64,000 nucleotides of DNA from Xylona heveae TC161 (Eukaryota; Ascomycota; Xylonomycetes; Xylonales; Xylonaceae), in assembly GCF_001619985.1 (NCBI RefSeq), contig NW_017264194.1:1483511-1547510 (forward strand). Direction: 5' to 3'. The position numbers were made by a program, and so were the translations under genes. Below, in pieces: positions 9,447 to 20,236 of the stretch (the stretch's first letter is position 1; each line of letters starts with the position of its first letter). The notes beneath the pieces are model-generated. The model was not told where the DNA came from, made no database searches, and was given only the letters and a program-made list of their open reading frames with translations.

Positions 9447-12400
9447 CTACTCCTGCACCGTAGCCTTCGACTTCGGCGCAACGACCTTCTTAACCGCACC
9501 AACCACGGCACCGCCAATCTTCCCCAGCACCCCAAACACAGTGCCCAATCCAAACGACCAGCCGCGGATCCGGACAGTGTAGATCATAAAATACACCAGG
9601 AACCAATTACTCACACAGAAGCCCAGGAAGATGCCGAAATAGCCCCACTTGTCCTTGTGGCTGATGTTGATAGTGCCGAGGTAATCGTTGCCGACGCTCA
9701 TAGGGCAGAACCCACAGTTGCTTGTCGCGTTGAGGGTATTCGGCAACAGGTATCCTGACGAGCCCGCTGACGAAGACGAATGAAGAGAGTTGATAAAGGC
9801 GCCTGCGTACTCGAGACAGGTTTGGCCGGGGGGAGGGTTGAAGTGGACAGCCTCGGCATCGGTGCAGCGCACTGGAGCCCCGTTCAGGGTGGCCGCAAGC
9901 ACGCCGCCGATCCAGTAGGTGGACGGGTTGAGGTAGTACAGCCAGTAGCGCCAGAAGACGGACATGTGGGCGTAGCTTTGCACGACGCCGTTGAAGAGGG
10001 AGAAGACGACGAAGAAGAAGGGCAGCACGTTTGCGATGACGGTAAACGACGGGGCAAAGGCAGTGATCCACTGGCCCCAGCTGGCTTGGAAGAGGAAGAA
10101 TAGCAGGGTCATGAGGAAGACGTAGCCCGAGGTAGACGAGTCCCGGGGCAAACCGGTCGGAAAGTACCACAGCAGCCAGTAGATGACGGAGCCGATGATG
10201 GCCATGGGGATCTCGCCGACGATCTGCGCGGTGCAGAAGGCGAACCAGCCGTAGATGCGCGACGGCAGTTCGCGGGCTTCCCAGAGGGCGCGGTTGATGT
10301 AGAATTTGGGCACGATGCCGTTGACGATGACGGGGGGGAACTGGATGTACGATTAGATGGGGTGTCTGGATGACCGAAGTGAAGACAGGAAGGGGACGTA
10401 CCAGGATGATCAAGAAGCAGGTGAACATTCGGTTCTGCATGTCCTGGATGGAATTGCCGAGCTTGTAGAAAGTGAAGCCGTTGAAGATGCCCAGGATGAC
10501 GGAGATGAACAGCTTGGCGTACAGGTAGGACGGATCCCGCCAGTACTGTCGGAAGAGGCGCTGCGTCAACATCTTCGTCTGCAGCCAGACGGGCGAGGCA
10601 AACTCGTGCTGCTCGCCAGCTGGGGGCCGGGGAACCTTGCTGCGTGTGTCGATGATGCGGTCAATCTCCTGCAAGATGGCCCGGCGCTCGGCAGACTCCT
10701 TCCATTCCTTGTTCCAGTTGAGTTTCTTGCCGTCTGCGCGCTTGCCGCCCTTGATGGCGGTCTCGAGGATGAATTCTGCCACGTTCTTGGCGGGCGGGCA
10801 GTGCACGCCGCGTTTGCCAAAGTAGTCAATGACAGCGGAACCGTTTTCGCCGACGGGGCCAAAGTAGAATGTGTTTCCGCCGGGATTCAATGCCAGAATC
10901 ATATCAAACTATAACGCGTTTCCGTTAGTATCGCGACATGGTGATGATAAGAGGGGAAGGAAAAGAAAAGTCATTAGCATACCTGCTGAATGAGAACAGA
11001 GCTGGGCTGGTGAATGGTGCAGAGAATAGCTTGGCCGGCGTCTGCCAATTTACGCAAGAACCGCACAATCGAGTAGGCCGACTGTGAGTCCAGACCAGAG
11101 GTGGGCTCGTCCAAGAAGAGAAGAAGAGATGGCTTGGCCGCCAGCTCAACGCCGATCGTCAACCGCTTGCGCTGCTCAACACCCAGGCTGCCGACAATGG
11201 CGTGTTGGATATCGTTCAGTTCCAACAGATCAATGATTTGGTTCACGTAAGCAAGTTTCTCTTCGGTGGGCACGGTTCGTTCCTGTCGCAAGATTGCGGA
11301 GAACTCGAGAGCCTCTCGGATAGTTGCGGATCCGTCGTGAAGGTCCATCTGTTCGCAAAAGCCGGTGCCACGCTGGAACTCGGTCCCGAGCGCAGTGCCG
11401 TCTACCAACATTTCGCCGCCAACGACTCCCATCTTTTGCCTCTGAGCAAGGGTATTCAGCAGTGTTGTTTTGCCAGCACCTAAAAAGTATTAATAAATCA
11501 TGTTTTCGTTGGATGATAACGGAGTTTACATACCGGACGCGCCCATCAGAGCAACCATGACTCCAGGTTTGGCGAAGCCCTCAATGTTATTGAGAAGTTT
11601 CCGCTCACCGCCCGGATACGGCACGGTGTATTCGACATTGCGCCAGGTGAAGATGCTCTCGCTCTGGGAAATTCCCTTGAGATTCTTCGTCGTCTCATCC
11701 GTCTCGGTCATGGTGCTGGGGCTTGAATCGCCGATGGTGCCAGCCTTTTCTTCATCAACGCCACTGCTCTTGACAGCCTGCTTGGCTTTCTTGGAGCGCT
11801 TGAACACAAGGGCACCACCGCCACCGCCAACAAAAGAGAAGACTTCTGATGCGAGGCCTGTGATGAGAATGTACAGAACGGTCCATGCAATGAGAACACC
11901 AAAATTCCTCCAGAGATGATGTCTGGTGTATGAGAATTCAGTGGCCAAATAGTATTCACCAGTCATTCCAGTTGAGCCAAGAGGCGAACCGACGGTGCCC
12001 AAGGAACAACCCTGGTACTCTGGCTTGACATTCGGGCCTTGCGGGACAAGATTGTTCGGGTCGCAGTCCATGTAACGGTGATGAAACTCGTTCGTCAGGA
12101 CTGACTCGAATGCGTATGAAATAGGATTGAGATAGTTCAGCCAGCCAAACCAAATGTACTTGTGGACCAGTTGCGGCTTGGGGATGGCGTAACCAGTATA
12201 GATGATGAGCAGGTTCAATGCAATACCGGCGAACCGAACGGCATCGTCAATCGTCGGAGATAGCGCTAGTAAAGTTAGCAAATTATCGACACGAACGTGA
12301 CTTCTTACTGGATTTCAACTCACATGCAAACATTCGATAAAGACTGGTGATGCAGATGGTCTGCGTATAGACGAACAGAAAGTAAATGAAGAACTTTGAC

Positions 12401-14575
12401 GCGTCCACGTCAAGATTGGTAATGAAATAGACAACGATTGTGAAGACGATGACCTGTGGAAGCAAAATAGGGAAATCGGCAAGCACTCGTCCCATTGTGA
12501 CAGCAGACGGCCGATAGAATGCATATTCCTTGTGTCGCTGAATAATCGTTCTGCCGGACACGGCTCTCATGAGCTCGGTCAACTGCAGCCAACCGAGGAA
12601 GAGGATCGAGAAGAAAAGCGTGCCGCCTCGCGAAAAGGCACCAGCAGTGGTTTCTGGTTGTCCGTGGAACAAGGAGCCGACGATGAGAGCATTGCTGATG
12701 ATGATGAAAGCCTTGGTGTAGAGAGTCGTCTTGTCGCCGAGAATAAGCCAAAACTCTCGCTTGGTACACGCAAGAATCTGTCGAGGAAAGCTGACAGTGT
12801 AATTCGAGCTGTTGCGAACGGTACGACTCTTGCTTTCGTGGACAGACTGCTTGAACTGCCGAGCGTTGGCGTGATCAGATTGGTGGAGTTCATTCTCGTA
12901 CTCCTCGACGTCTCGGAGAACGCGCTGGTAATGAGGACTGTCAAGGAAAGCCTTTTCCAATTCCTCTGGAGTCTTGGGAGCTCGGGCTTCGTAGCCTTCC
13001 CGGAAACGTCGCTCGTTTGCGTCCGAAATGGATGTCAAAAAGTCGGCCGTGGTTCTACACACAGAAATGTCAGCACTCGCAGTTAAGGAAGCTTAGGAAA
13101 TTTTATCCACGTACTGTCGATCTGGGCATAAGAAGCCAAGGCCCTCAAAGTATGCCTTGGCTTCACCGGCTGGACCCTGGAAGATCATCTTGCCGCTATC
13201 GATAACCAAGACCTTGTCCATAAGCTCATAGATGCCCTCTCCCGCCTGGTACAGGGTCACGAGAGTGGTTCTATTGCTAATGTCTGTCATGATCCGAAGG
13301 GAGTTGGCATAGTCGAGCGCAGTGCTCGCATCCAATCCTCTGGTCGAATTGTCCCAGCAGACAACAGACGATTTGGTTGCGAGGGTTTCAGCAATGGAGA
13401 CACGTTTCCGCTCACCACCGGAAACACCACGGACGTATTCGTTTCCGACAAAAGTCTGCTTGGTGTGACTGATGCCGAACATTTTCAGCAAGGCATCAAT
13501 AATCACCGGCATTCCATCTTTGTCGTTCTTCTTCGTCTTGTTCAAAAGTGCGAATTTGAGAGTTTGATATACACTCAGATTCGGAAAGTGTTGGTCATCT
13601 TCGGGATTGTAGCTCACTTCACCACGCTGCAGTCGCTATCAGCATAAATTCATAGTTAACCTGTTCTGTAAGGGCACTTACGAAGTGCTTGCTTTGCTCG
13701 GCAGCGGAGATGCCGCCATACGAAACATCGCCGCTCACGTCGGCGAAGCCCTCTCGATGATTGGCAATGGCCTTGAGAAAGGTTGAGCATCCCGCACCGG
13801 GCTTGCCCAGGACGAGCATCATCTCGCCATCTCGCACGACACCCGAGAAATCATGAATGAGATCTCGTGTCGGGGGTTTATTGCCGAATCGTAGAAAGGG
13901 GAAGAAATTGCAGAGAAGGCGATAGAGATCGGGGCCAAAGGTGCCAATGACGGCCTCTGGAAGGGTTTTGACAAACATCGTAGAAGAGCCCACGCCCTTG
14001 ACGTTCAAGTTCTTGAAGATCACACCGACTTTCTTCGCCGACTCTCCCGACTCGGTTCGCTTTTCGAAGTGACCCTCGCGCATGAATTGGCCCAGTTCAA
14101 ACTCCTCTTCGACGGCTTTGGCGGTGTCACCAGCTTCCAAGTCCTTGGCAATGGATTGCGCATCTTCGTCGTCGGCCGACGAGATAGTAGGGTGGCTTGC
14201 ACGACTGGTAGTCTTATGGACACCCCGTTCGGTGAGGGTTCTCAGCATGGACTTGCGTTCCGGGACGGATGAGCGCGATCTGGTGGTCGAAATCCGGCTC
14301 AACTCTCTTCGAAGATGCTCGTAGTCTTCCATGGCAGCGGCATGGTTCACAGGACCGCCAACGTCTCGCTCGCCCCAGGTTCCCTCGGCGCCTGGTTCGT
14401 GCTCTTCGTTTACATTTTCGAGAGCATGTGGAGAGTCCTCTGCCACGTGCGAGCCCTCGACGGGCTCACGGGCATTTTCGTCGGTTTGGCCGACATTGTG
14501 AAGAGGGATCGTGGGTGCTTGGCCTTCGCTTTCCGTGCCTCGCGAAAAGACGGAATTCGAATTGGCACTCCACAT
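9447..14575 (-). CDS. PDR-type (ABCG) full-size ABC transporter
   Basis: Seven exons read 14575-13682, 13626-13115, 13054-12324, 12265-11534, 11479-10983, 10908-10402 and 10340-9447, giving 1588 residues in the (NBD-TMD)2 order of the pleiotropic drug resistance subfamily. NBD1 has the degenerate Walker A typical of fungal PDR pumps ([12 protein letters not shown], about 257-268), signature VSGGERKR and a Walker B with Asn ([13 protein letters not shown]). NBD2 has a canonical Walker A ([11 protein letters not shown], Lys about 960, split by an intron) and Walker B/D-loop [11 protein letters not shown], with signature LGVEQRKR replacing LSGGQ, as usual in this family. Two six-helix membrane domains follow the NBDs. 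The N-terminal 150 residues are acidic and disordered. It probably exports hydrophobic compounds or azoles across the plasma membrane; substrate cannot be read from sequence. It matches the general pattern of Aspergillus AtrF-like pumps, but I do not assign a named ortholog. Confidence 0.95.
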
Positions 14576-15281
14576 GGTGCAATTTAGATGTCCGAACAAG
14601 CCAAGGGGAAGCGATAGTGTATCAAGTAATCAATTAGGTATATGTATTCCAGATTACACGCGAAATCGAGAAAAACGGAGACGAAATGACAAGAAGAAAG
14701 TTCGAAGACAATTCGGACAGAGAAATGAAATATTAAAAAGCGGTAGAATAAATCGACGATGCCAAAGTCTATAAAAAGAACGGCAGACTTGACAACTCGT
14801 AGTAAGTTTACAAGTCTGGCAAGCAAGGTTGATTCTGAAGAACAAAAAACTTGACCTGCAAAGAGGTCAAGCAGTTCAAAAAACACCGAACAAAAGACTG
14901 TCAAGTGCTAAAAGTCCAGAAGAAAAGCAAGGGAGGGGACAGAATTCGTAAATAAATGCAAAGTACAGGAGCGAAAGAGAGAGAAAGAAAGGTTGAAGCG
15001 TATTTCAAAGCAACATTTCGGAGTTAAGGCTGTAGTTCGTGTCCCGAACCAAATGGTGGAGAAAAAAAGGGCCAAACGTTTCAAGTCTCCATGATTCAGA
15101 GTCTTTCTACGTACGAGGCACCAATTACCGTACATGGTAAGGGATGCGTCATGGCCCGTGAAAGGGCCCGGTCAACCCGTCAGCAGAAGAAATGCGTCGA
15201 AAATATCCCCCCATTTTTTTGACTGGTGGCAGAGTTACCAGATAGATACGTAGTAGTGGCTCACTAAGGCACATGGCATGT

Positions 15282-15299
15282 CGGGTTATCATCAACCCG
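15282..15299. promoter_or_regulatory. Perfect palindrome CGGGTT-N6-AACCCG
   Basis: Two inverted CGGGTT half-sites are separated by six bases, 707 bp upstream of the ABC transporter ATG. Inverted CGG triplets at fixed spacing are the usual targets of Zn(II)2Cys6 regulators. A third AACCCG copy occurs at about 15174-15179. Binding is inferred. Confidence 0.4.
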
Positions 15300-15501
15300 C
15301 CAAGGGGACCAGATGCCAGAAACAGATTGGGTCCCTTTTTTTTTTTCCTTTCACACACGGCTTTGCGAGACGGCAAACCTGCCAGGGGGAAAAACGATTA
15401 GCAGTCCCGCATAAATGATGCCGGTGAACCAATAGGAAGATCTCATTCTGGTTGGGCTGCTTATGAATCCAGGTGTGTGCGTAACAATCAGATCTGGGTT
15501 T

Positions 15502-15518
15502 GGGTCATCGATTGACCC
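15502..15518. promoter_or_regulatory. Palindrome GGGTCA-N5-TGACCC
   Basis: Six-base inverted half-sites flank TCGAT, about 930 bp upstream of the transporter start codon. It shares the GGGT half-site core with the palindrome at 15282-15299. It could be a dimeric transcription factor site; no regulator is identified. Confidence 0.35.
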
Positions 15519-15860
15519 GTGGGGAGGTGTAGAGGAAACCTTATCTGCACGACACAAACCAATGAGGCGAATTATATTTGTTTGGCGGAGACTTTTTTCA
15601 TTTATTCCGACGTTTACCCTTGCAAGTGTCAACTGCCCCCTTTTTCCCTCCCGTCACTCACTTTACCTGTGTTTTCTTCGTCATATCTTTTTTGATTCCT
15701 ACAGGTTTAAATTTACTCTGTATTTTCTCTCATTTTACGACAATAAATTGCAATGACTCTTTTCTCTCTGATCTTCTGCGACAATAGATTACCATGACTC
15801 AACATTTACAATGGTCATCCTTGTGGTCAGGGATATATCACTTCCCTTATAATTTAGATC

Positions 15861-15875
15861 TTACTAATACCGCGG
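15861..15875. promoter_or_regulatory. Composite AP-1-like (TTACTAA) and CCGCGG site
   Basis: TTACTAA, the Yap1-type response element, is followed two bases later by CCGCGG, the core of yeast PDR elements (TCCGYGGA). It lies about 1.29 kb upstream of the transporter ATG. The same heptamer on the other strand occurs at 16407-16413. Yap1/AP-1-like and zinc-cluster factors are known regulators of fungal PDR pumps; control of this gene is inferred. Confidence 0.4.
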
Positions 15876-16822
15876 CCTTGTCCCGGCACTACTCGTATAC
15901 AATGTGCATCACCTCTGTACAGGGTAATTATTCAAGCGTGCCGGGGTCCACTGCACGATTGACTCAGGGAGCGAGCAAGTGGTTTCTTCGTCTCTGAGTG
16001 GATTACGGATAACTTACGCTGCACCAAGGGGACCTTGGACCCAAAGCGGAAAATAAGCTCTCTTGGCAAAGTTGCTTTTTTGGGAATAGTCCTTTGACCC
16101 CAGCAACCCAGTCAGCCTTTGGGGCGTCTTGTGTGTTGATCAACTAACTACCTCTCTATCCCTGAGGAAATAGTGGGCTGTTGTCGTCAAAGGATCATCT
16201 ATTGTTATCAGCACATCACCGAAATAGTACCTTCGCACACAATCTAGCGGCCGCATCCGCCGTATCAACCGCACCACGTCCCCTCGGTCGGCCGCTTTTC
16301 GATCGGATTATTTTCCCGCCATCGCACTCATTGCCATTCGTCTCGGTCGTCGGTCCTCGGATCAGACCACGAATCATCTCTGTGCACTCTGTTTGGTTCA
16401 ACGTGATTAGTAAACTATTCCACGCGGCCGCCGAGTCGCCGTCGACGCCGTCCTGTACTTTGTGCTATGGTTGATTCCGTGCTTATGGACAACAAAGGTG
16501 CGCGAGTGCGTGGAGCTTTTAAAGAGTATCTCTAAATTACAGAGCACGGGTACGCGTTATCAACACGGGCCAGTCGGAGAAATCAATATCAATTTATCCG
16601 TGTGGAACGATCAGTAATGCCGTGCTCACCCTACTCCGGATATCACCGTGTTACCCTACTGTATATCAGGCATAAGCAGAATGAAGAACCAAAAAAGATT
16701 CCGCAAGCATCAACCTCAAGAAACAAAACACATTTAAAAAAACAAAACAGGCCAGAAAGAAAGAAAAACCAGTACAAAAACAAGACGAAAAGAAAAAGAG
16801 AGAATGTACAAGAGTCAGGGCA

Positions 16823-18352
16823 CTAACAGCGAAGCAATCCCCTCAGTTTATCCATGACGACATACTCCGTCGGATACCTCTGCAGGACATGCTGCACCAG
16901 CTCAAACCACTCGGGGAACCAACAGCTTCTGATCGCAGCATTACTGTACTCCCAGTACTCGGGATACCATCCTGCTGCTTTCCATCCCAGGACCCCTACA
17001 ATGCGAGGCTGCTTCTGCGTCCTATTCACCGGACTCCCTATATCTGTTCCTGCTCCTGCTATCCCAAGCCCACTTCCCGCTGTCCCAGGTCCAGTTCCTG
17101 TAGATCCCACAGCGACTGGAATTGAATCGACGAGGATATTCCCGACGGTCAAATCGCCATGCGTAAAGACCGAGACATGATCGACGAGCGTTTTTCCAAC
17201 CATGTCTCTAATCAGCTCCATGAACGGCTCAGAGAGGAGCTGGCCGAGCAAATGCAGGATCGCGCTATTCAGGGCGCTTTCCGACTCAAAGGGTCCTGAT
17301 ATCGCGGGGTCTATACACGAGACTTGGAAATTCGCTATCCAGGCGTCTGTGTCTTGGTGACGAATCTGGCGGTTGCGCATGGGCTGGAATAGGAGATCTT
17401 GTAGGCCACCGTCTATCCCGCTCCCGCCGCTCCCGCTGCCGCCAACGCTGCTGCCAACGAGGCCAATACCACCCATGTATCCCCTCGAGGGAGGCACAAG
17501 ACTGCGCAACTCGTCAAACATGCCGCGCAGCTGGTCTGCAATGCACACCTTATCGTGCGTCGAGAGCTCAGGCCACATGTCGCCGAGATTGCGCGCCCGG
17601 GGAACGATGCGCTCCATGAGAATGTAGTTGATGCCCGTCGAGGGGTCGGCAAAGGCGTCGTAGACCCGCGGCACGGGCACGCTGCGGGTCTTGGACCGCA
17701 CGTATTGCATGTTTGCCGCTTCGGAGAGGACGACGTTGGGGCCGAACTTGAGGACCAGGCTCGGTGTTAATTCAATGAGTCTTGTGCCTGTGCTGGTACT
17801 TGTGCTGGCGCCTGTTTCTGTGCTTGTGCTGGTACCTGTGCCGGTACCTGCGCCTCTTTCTGGAGGATAATGACCATGATAATCATGACCATGACGCCAA
17901 TAATATTGCTGTTGCTGCCCTTGGGCAACAGATGCGGATGCAGATGCGGATGACGAGGCTGAGGCTGACCCCGACGAGGACTGGGAAAGCCCAATAATCT
18001 TCATCCGCGCAGCGCTGAGGAAAAAGGGATTACGCTGATCCGTAAACTTTTCCGGGTCCACGCCCGGCAGGCCGGAAATCCAGTGTCCCACGCGCGGAAT
18101 CGTAACGCGTCGGTACATATCGTCCATTCGAGCTGTATTCATATTCGTAGTAGCAGCATTCATAGCCGTAGAAGCCCCAGCAGGAGCACCAGCAGGAGCA
18201 GCATTGGACAATTCGACATACTCATTGTCATTGTCATTATCGTTGTCGATGTCGATATTCCTACTCTTTCGCCAGTCAGGAGCAGTAAAGCAGTCGCCCC
18301 CGCCGCCCCTCTCTGCGCCGACATTTTTTGGGTACCGTTTCGAGATTGTCAT
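16823..18352 (-). CDS. APH-like phosphotransferase-fold protein with a degraded catalytic motif
   Basis: One exon of 509 residues from the ATG at 18352. The APH (aminoglycoside phosphotransferase/choline kinase-like) fold is seen as an N-lobe with LVLKFG and EAANMQYV (about residues 200-225), ILMERI in the hinge, and a catalytic loop HGDLTVGNILV with Asp at D400. The next conserved block normally reads G-x-I-D-W-E-x-A-G-W-Y-P-E-Y-W-E-Y; here it is GVLGWKAAGWYPEYWEY, so the metal-binding Asp is Gly456 and the Glu is Lys. Activity is therefore doubtful. Low-complexity Gly/Ser/Thr/Ala runs are inserted before the N-lobe (about 120-195), in the middle (about 300-315) and between the two catalytic blocks (about 410-450), and there is an Asp-Asn repeat near residue 35. 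Fungi carry many uncharacterised APH-domain proteins; substrate unknown. Confidence 0.8.
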   Translation of the reverse strand: MTISKRYPKNVGAERGGGGDCFTAPDWRKSRNIDIDNDNDNDNEYVELSNAAPAGAPAGASTAMNAATTNMNTARMDDMYRRVTIPRVGHWISGLPGVDPEKFTDQRNPFFLSAARMKIIGLSQSSSGSASASSSASASASVAQGQQQQYYWRHGHDYHGHYPPERGAGTGTGTSTSTETGASTSTSTGTRLIELTPSLVLKFGPNVVLSEAANMQYVRSKTRSVPVPRVYDAFADPSTGINYILMERIVPRARNLGDMWPELSTHDKVCIADQLRGMFDELRSLVPPSRGYMGGIGLVGSSVGGSGSGGSGIDGGLQDLLFQPMRNRQIRHQDTDAWIANFQVSCIDPAISGPFESESALNSAILHLLGQLLSEPFMELIRDMVGKTLVDHVSVFTHGDLTVGNILVDSIPVAVGSTGTGPGTAGSGLGIAGAGTDIGSPVNRTQKQPRIVGVLGWKAAGWYPEYWEYSNAAIRSCWFPEWFELVQHVLQRYPTEYVVMDKLRGLLRC

Positions 18353-18436
18353 TGTCGGTAACTCTCTACCCTACCGGCGAGGGATTCTTCTGCTTTGATG
18401 GCTTCCGTCTAGGTTGCAGGCTTTAGCTGTATTGTC

Positions 18437-18616
18437 TTGTTTTGGGTTGTATTTTATCGTATCTTGTTGTATTGTACTGTGTTGTATCGTGTTGTACTGT
18501 ATCGTGCTGTGTTTTATCGTATTGTATTTTATCGTATCTTGTTGTATCCTGTCGTATCCTTTGTAGGGCGTATCCTGTTATGCTGTATCGTGCCGTATCG
18601 TACCCCGTTATATCCT
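18437..18616. repeat. Degenerate GTATCKTGTTGT-type minisatellite
   Basis: Short units built from GTATYNTGTTGTA, TTTTATC and GTATCCTGT recur through about 180 bp just upstream of the APH-like start codon. Units diverge in length (about 10-15 bp), as in an old, slipping minisatellite. Confidence 0.6.
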
Positions 18617-19309
18617 ACTGGACAGAGTATCCTGTCATAAGAAATACCAACTTCAGCAACCTCCGTCCACGTCTCTGTCTCCGTCACTATCTGTATCTGT
18701 ATCTATATCTGCAGTCGACAACGCCTGTCGCATAACTTAATGCAGAGTGCAGACGTGATGTTATCAACGTAGATTCGCGGGCCGCGCTCAATGAGATGGA
18801 CCTGCTCGATGATCCAAATAGCCCTGGGCCCACTGGACCAAATAGACCCGAGCCCAAAACACAGCTCGATGAAACCAACAACAGGAGCAACAACCACTTG
18901 AGCTGGAACTGGAACTGGAACTGAAAAACGAGAAACTGTTTGATGAAAAACAACTGATGGTCTACTCGCGAGACGGGAAGCAAAAACCAATGGTCCACCG
19001 TCCTCTATACAGAATGAGAAGGAAGGAAAGTAAACACCAGCTCTTCTTAGAAACGAACTAGGAAGGCACGCATGGACAAGGACTTGCGATTCATGAAAAA
19101 GTAAAGAAGTAAAAAAAAATGAAAATGAAAATGAAATGAAAAATGAAACAAAATGAATGAATAAATGGAATAGCATAAATAAATTAAAATAAAACTAAAA
19201 AAGAAAGAAAGAAAGAAAGAAAGTACCATCAAGATGGACCAAAACGTTCACAGCAGTGATTACCATGTAACCATGTTCCACAGGTGCTACATCCCACATC
19301 CCACATGTT

Positions 19310-19605
19310 CTAGTGTAAACAATGTAAATAATGTAAATCATGTAGACAATGTAGACAATGTATAGAACGAGTCATAACGTATGAACAAAGCACAATAGTC
19401 TGATAGAACGAGTCGTGATAATTAAACATAAGAGAATAAACACGATAGAACAAGTCATAATGAAAATAAATATAAGAGAATAACACAATAGAACAACAGG
19501 TCATAATGAAAACAAACACAATCAAACAACAAGTCGTAATCAATAAACATATACAAACAAAAGCTAAACATATGAAAATAAATCACATCAAACAACGAGT
19601 CATTT
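19310..19605. repeat. Degenerate AT-rich tandem repeat
   Basis: First a run of AATGTAAAT/AATGTAGAC units of 9-12 bp, then longer units of about 45-55 bp sharing AGAACRAGTCATAAT and AAACATAAGAGAATAA. Copies are imperfect. No coding potential is seen. Confidence 0.55.
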
Positions 19606-20236
19606 GAAAAGTACACTGTACTACGTTGGCATAAACATATGATCTTCATTGTTTGCATTGATGCAAAATACAGGATACACCCCAGTAGTATCATGAATGA
19701 GAAATGCACAAGGTATGCAAACGAAGAAACGGGCATTCAAAGGTACAATGAACCCGTGGCCAAGAAAAAAGTGAAGAAAGAAGAATGATAACGAAGAACG
19801 ATAAACACCGTGGCCAGGAAAAAGAAGGAAAATGAAGAATGAAGAACGAAAAAGACTAGGAAGAACAAATGAAGAAAGAAGAACAAAGGGGGATAAAAAA
19901 AAGTGATGAAACGAGCTGCATGACAGTGGCACAGAAAAGTGCCTAGATGCAGCCAGCAACAAATAGGAAAAAAATATCATAAGTCCTGGGAACAAAACCA
20001 GACGCCATACCATCCAGAGTAGGATACCCAACCCGCAACCAACAATAGTGATCATTGACTGAAATTGAAACGAAAGGATCAAACTTGGAAAAAAAAAAAA
20101 AAAGAAAAGAAAAAGAAAAGAAAAAAAGAAACAAGCAAACAAGCAAACTCGTGATAAGTGAAGAAGACAGGCTCAGGGACGTTCTTCTAAGAAGTAGGGC
20201 GAAAGGGATATAGGACAAAAGGGCAAAGCTACTCTA

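Larger units (their letters stand above)
14576..16822. other. Long upstream region of the ABC transporter gene
   Basis: This 2247 bp lies between the ABC transporter start (minus) and the 3' end of the APH-like gene (also minus), so it is mainly transporter promoter. It contains two palindromic candidate sites, an AP-1-like/CCGCGG composite site, a second AP-1-like heptamer at 16407-16413, and a CpG-rich patch at about 16240-16450. Open frames here are short and give no recognisable protein. Confidence 0.55.
18353..20236. other. Gene-free, repeat-rich and AT-rich region
   Basis: This 1884 bp separates the APH-like gene start from the Sds3-like gene stop. It carries a GTATC/GTATTG minisatellite, a (GAAA)n run near 19197-19223, degenerate GAACRAGTCATAA-type repeats and a duplicated CCGTGGCCARGAAAAA segment (about 19757-19860). 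The minus-strand open frames are Phe/Leu/Ser-rich translations of A-rich DNA and are not supported as genes. Confidence 0.6.

Noticed and set aside
12532-13086. Long plus-strand frame opposite the ABC transporter exons
   Set aside because: It is the antisense shadow of NBD/TMD coding sequence.
16240-16450. CpG-rich patch upstream of the ABC transporter
   Set aside because: It contains GCGGCCGC sequences and a small open frame but no palindromic arrangement or protein resemblance beyond composition.
19621-20218. Minus-strand frames with very hydrophobic Phe/Leu-rich translations
   Set aside because: They come from A-rich low-complexity DNA and have no start context, motif or splice support.
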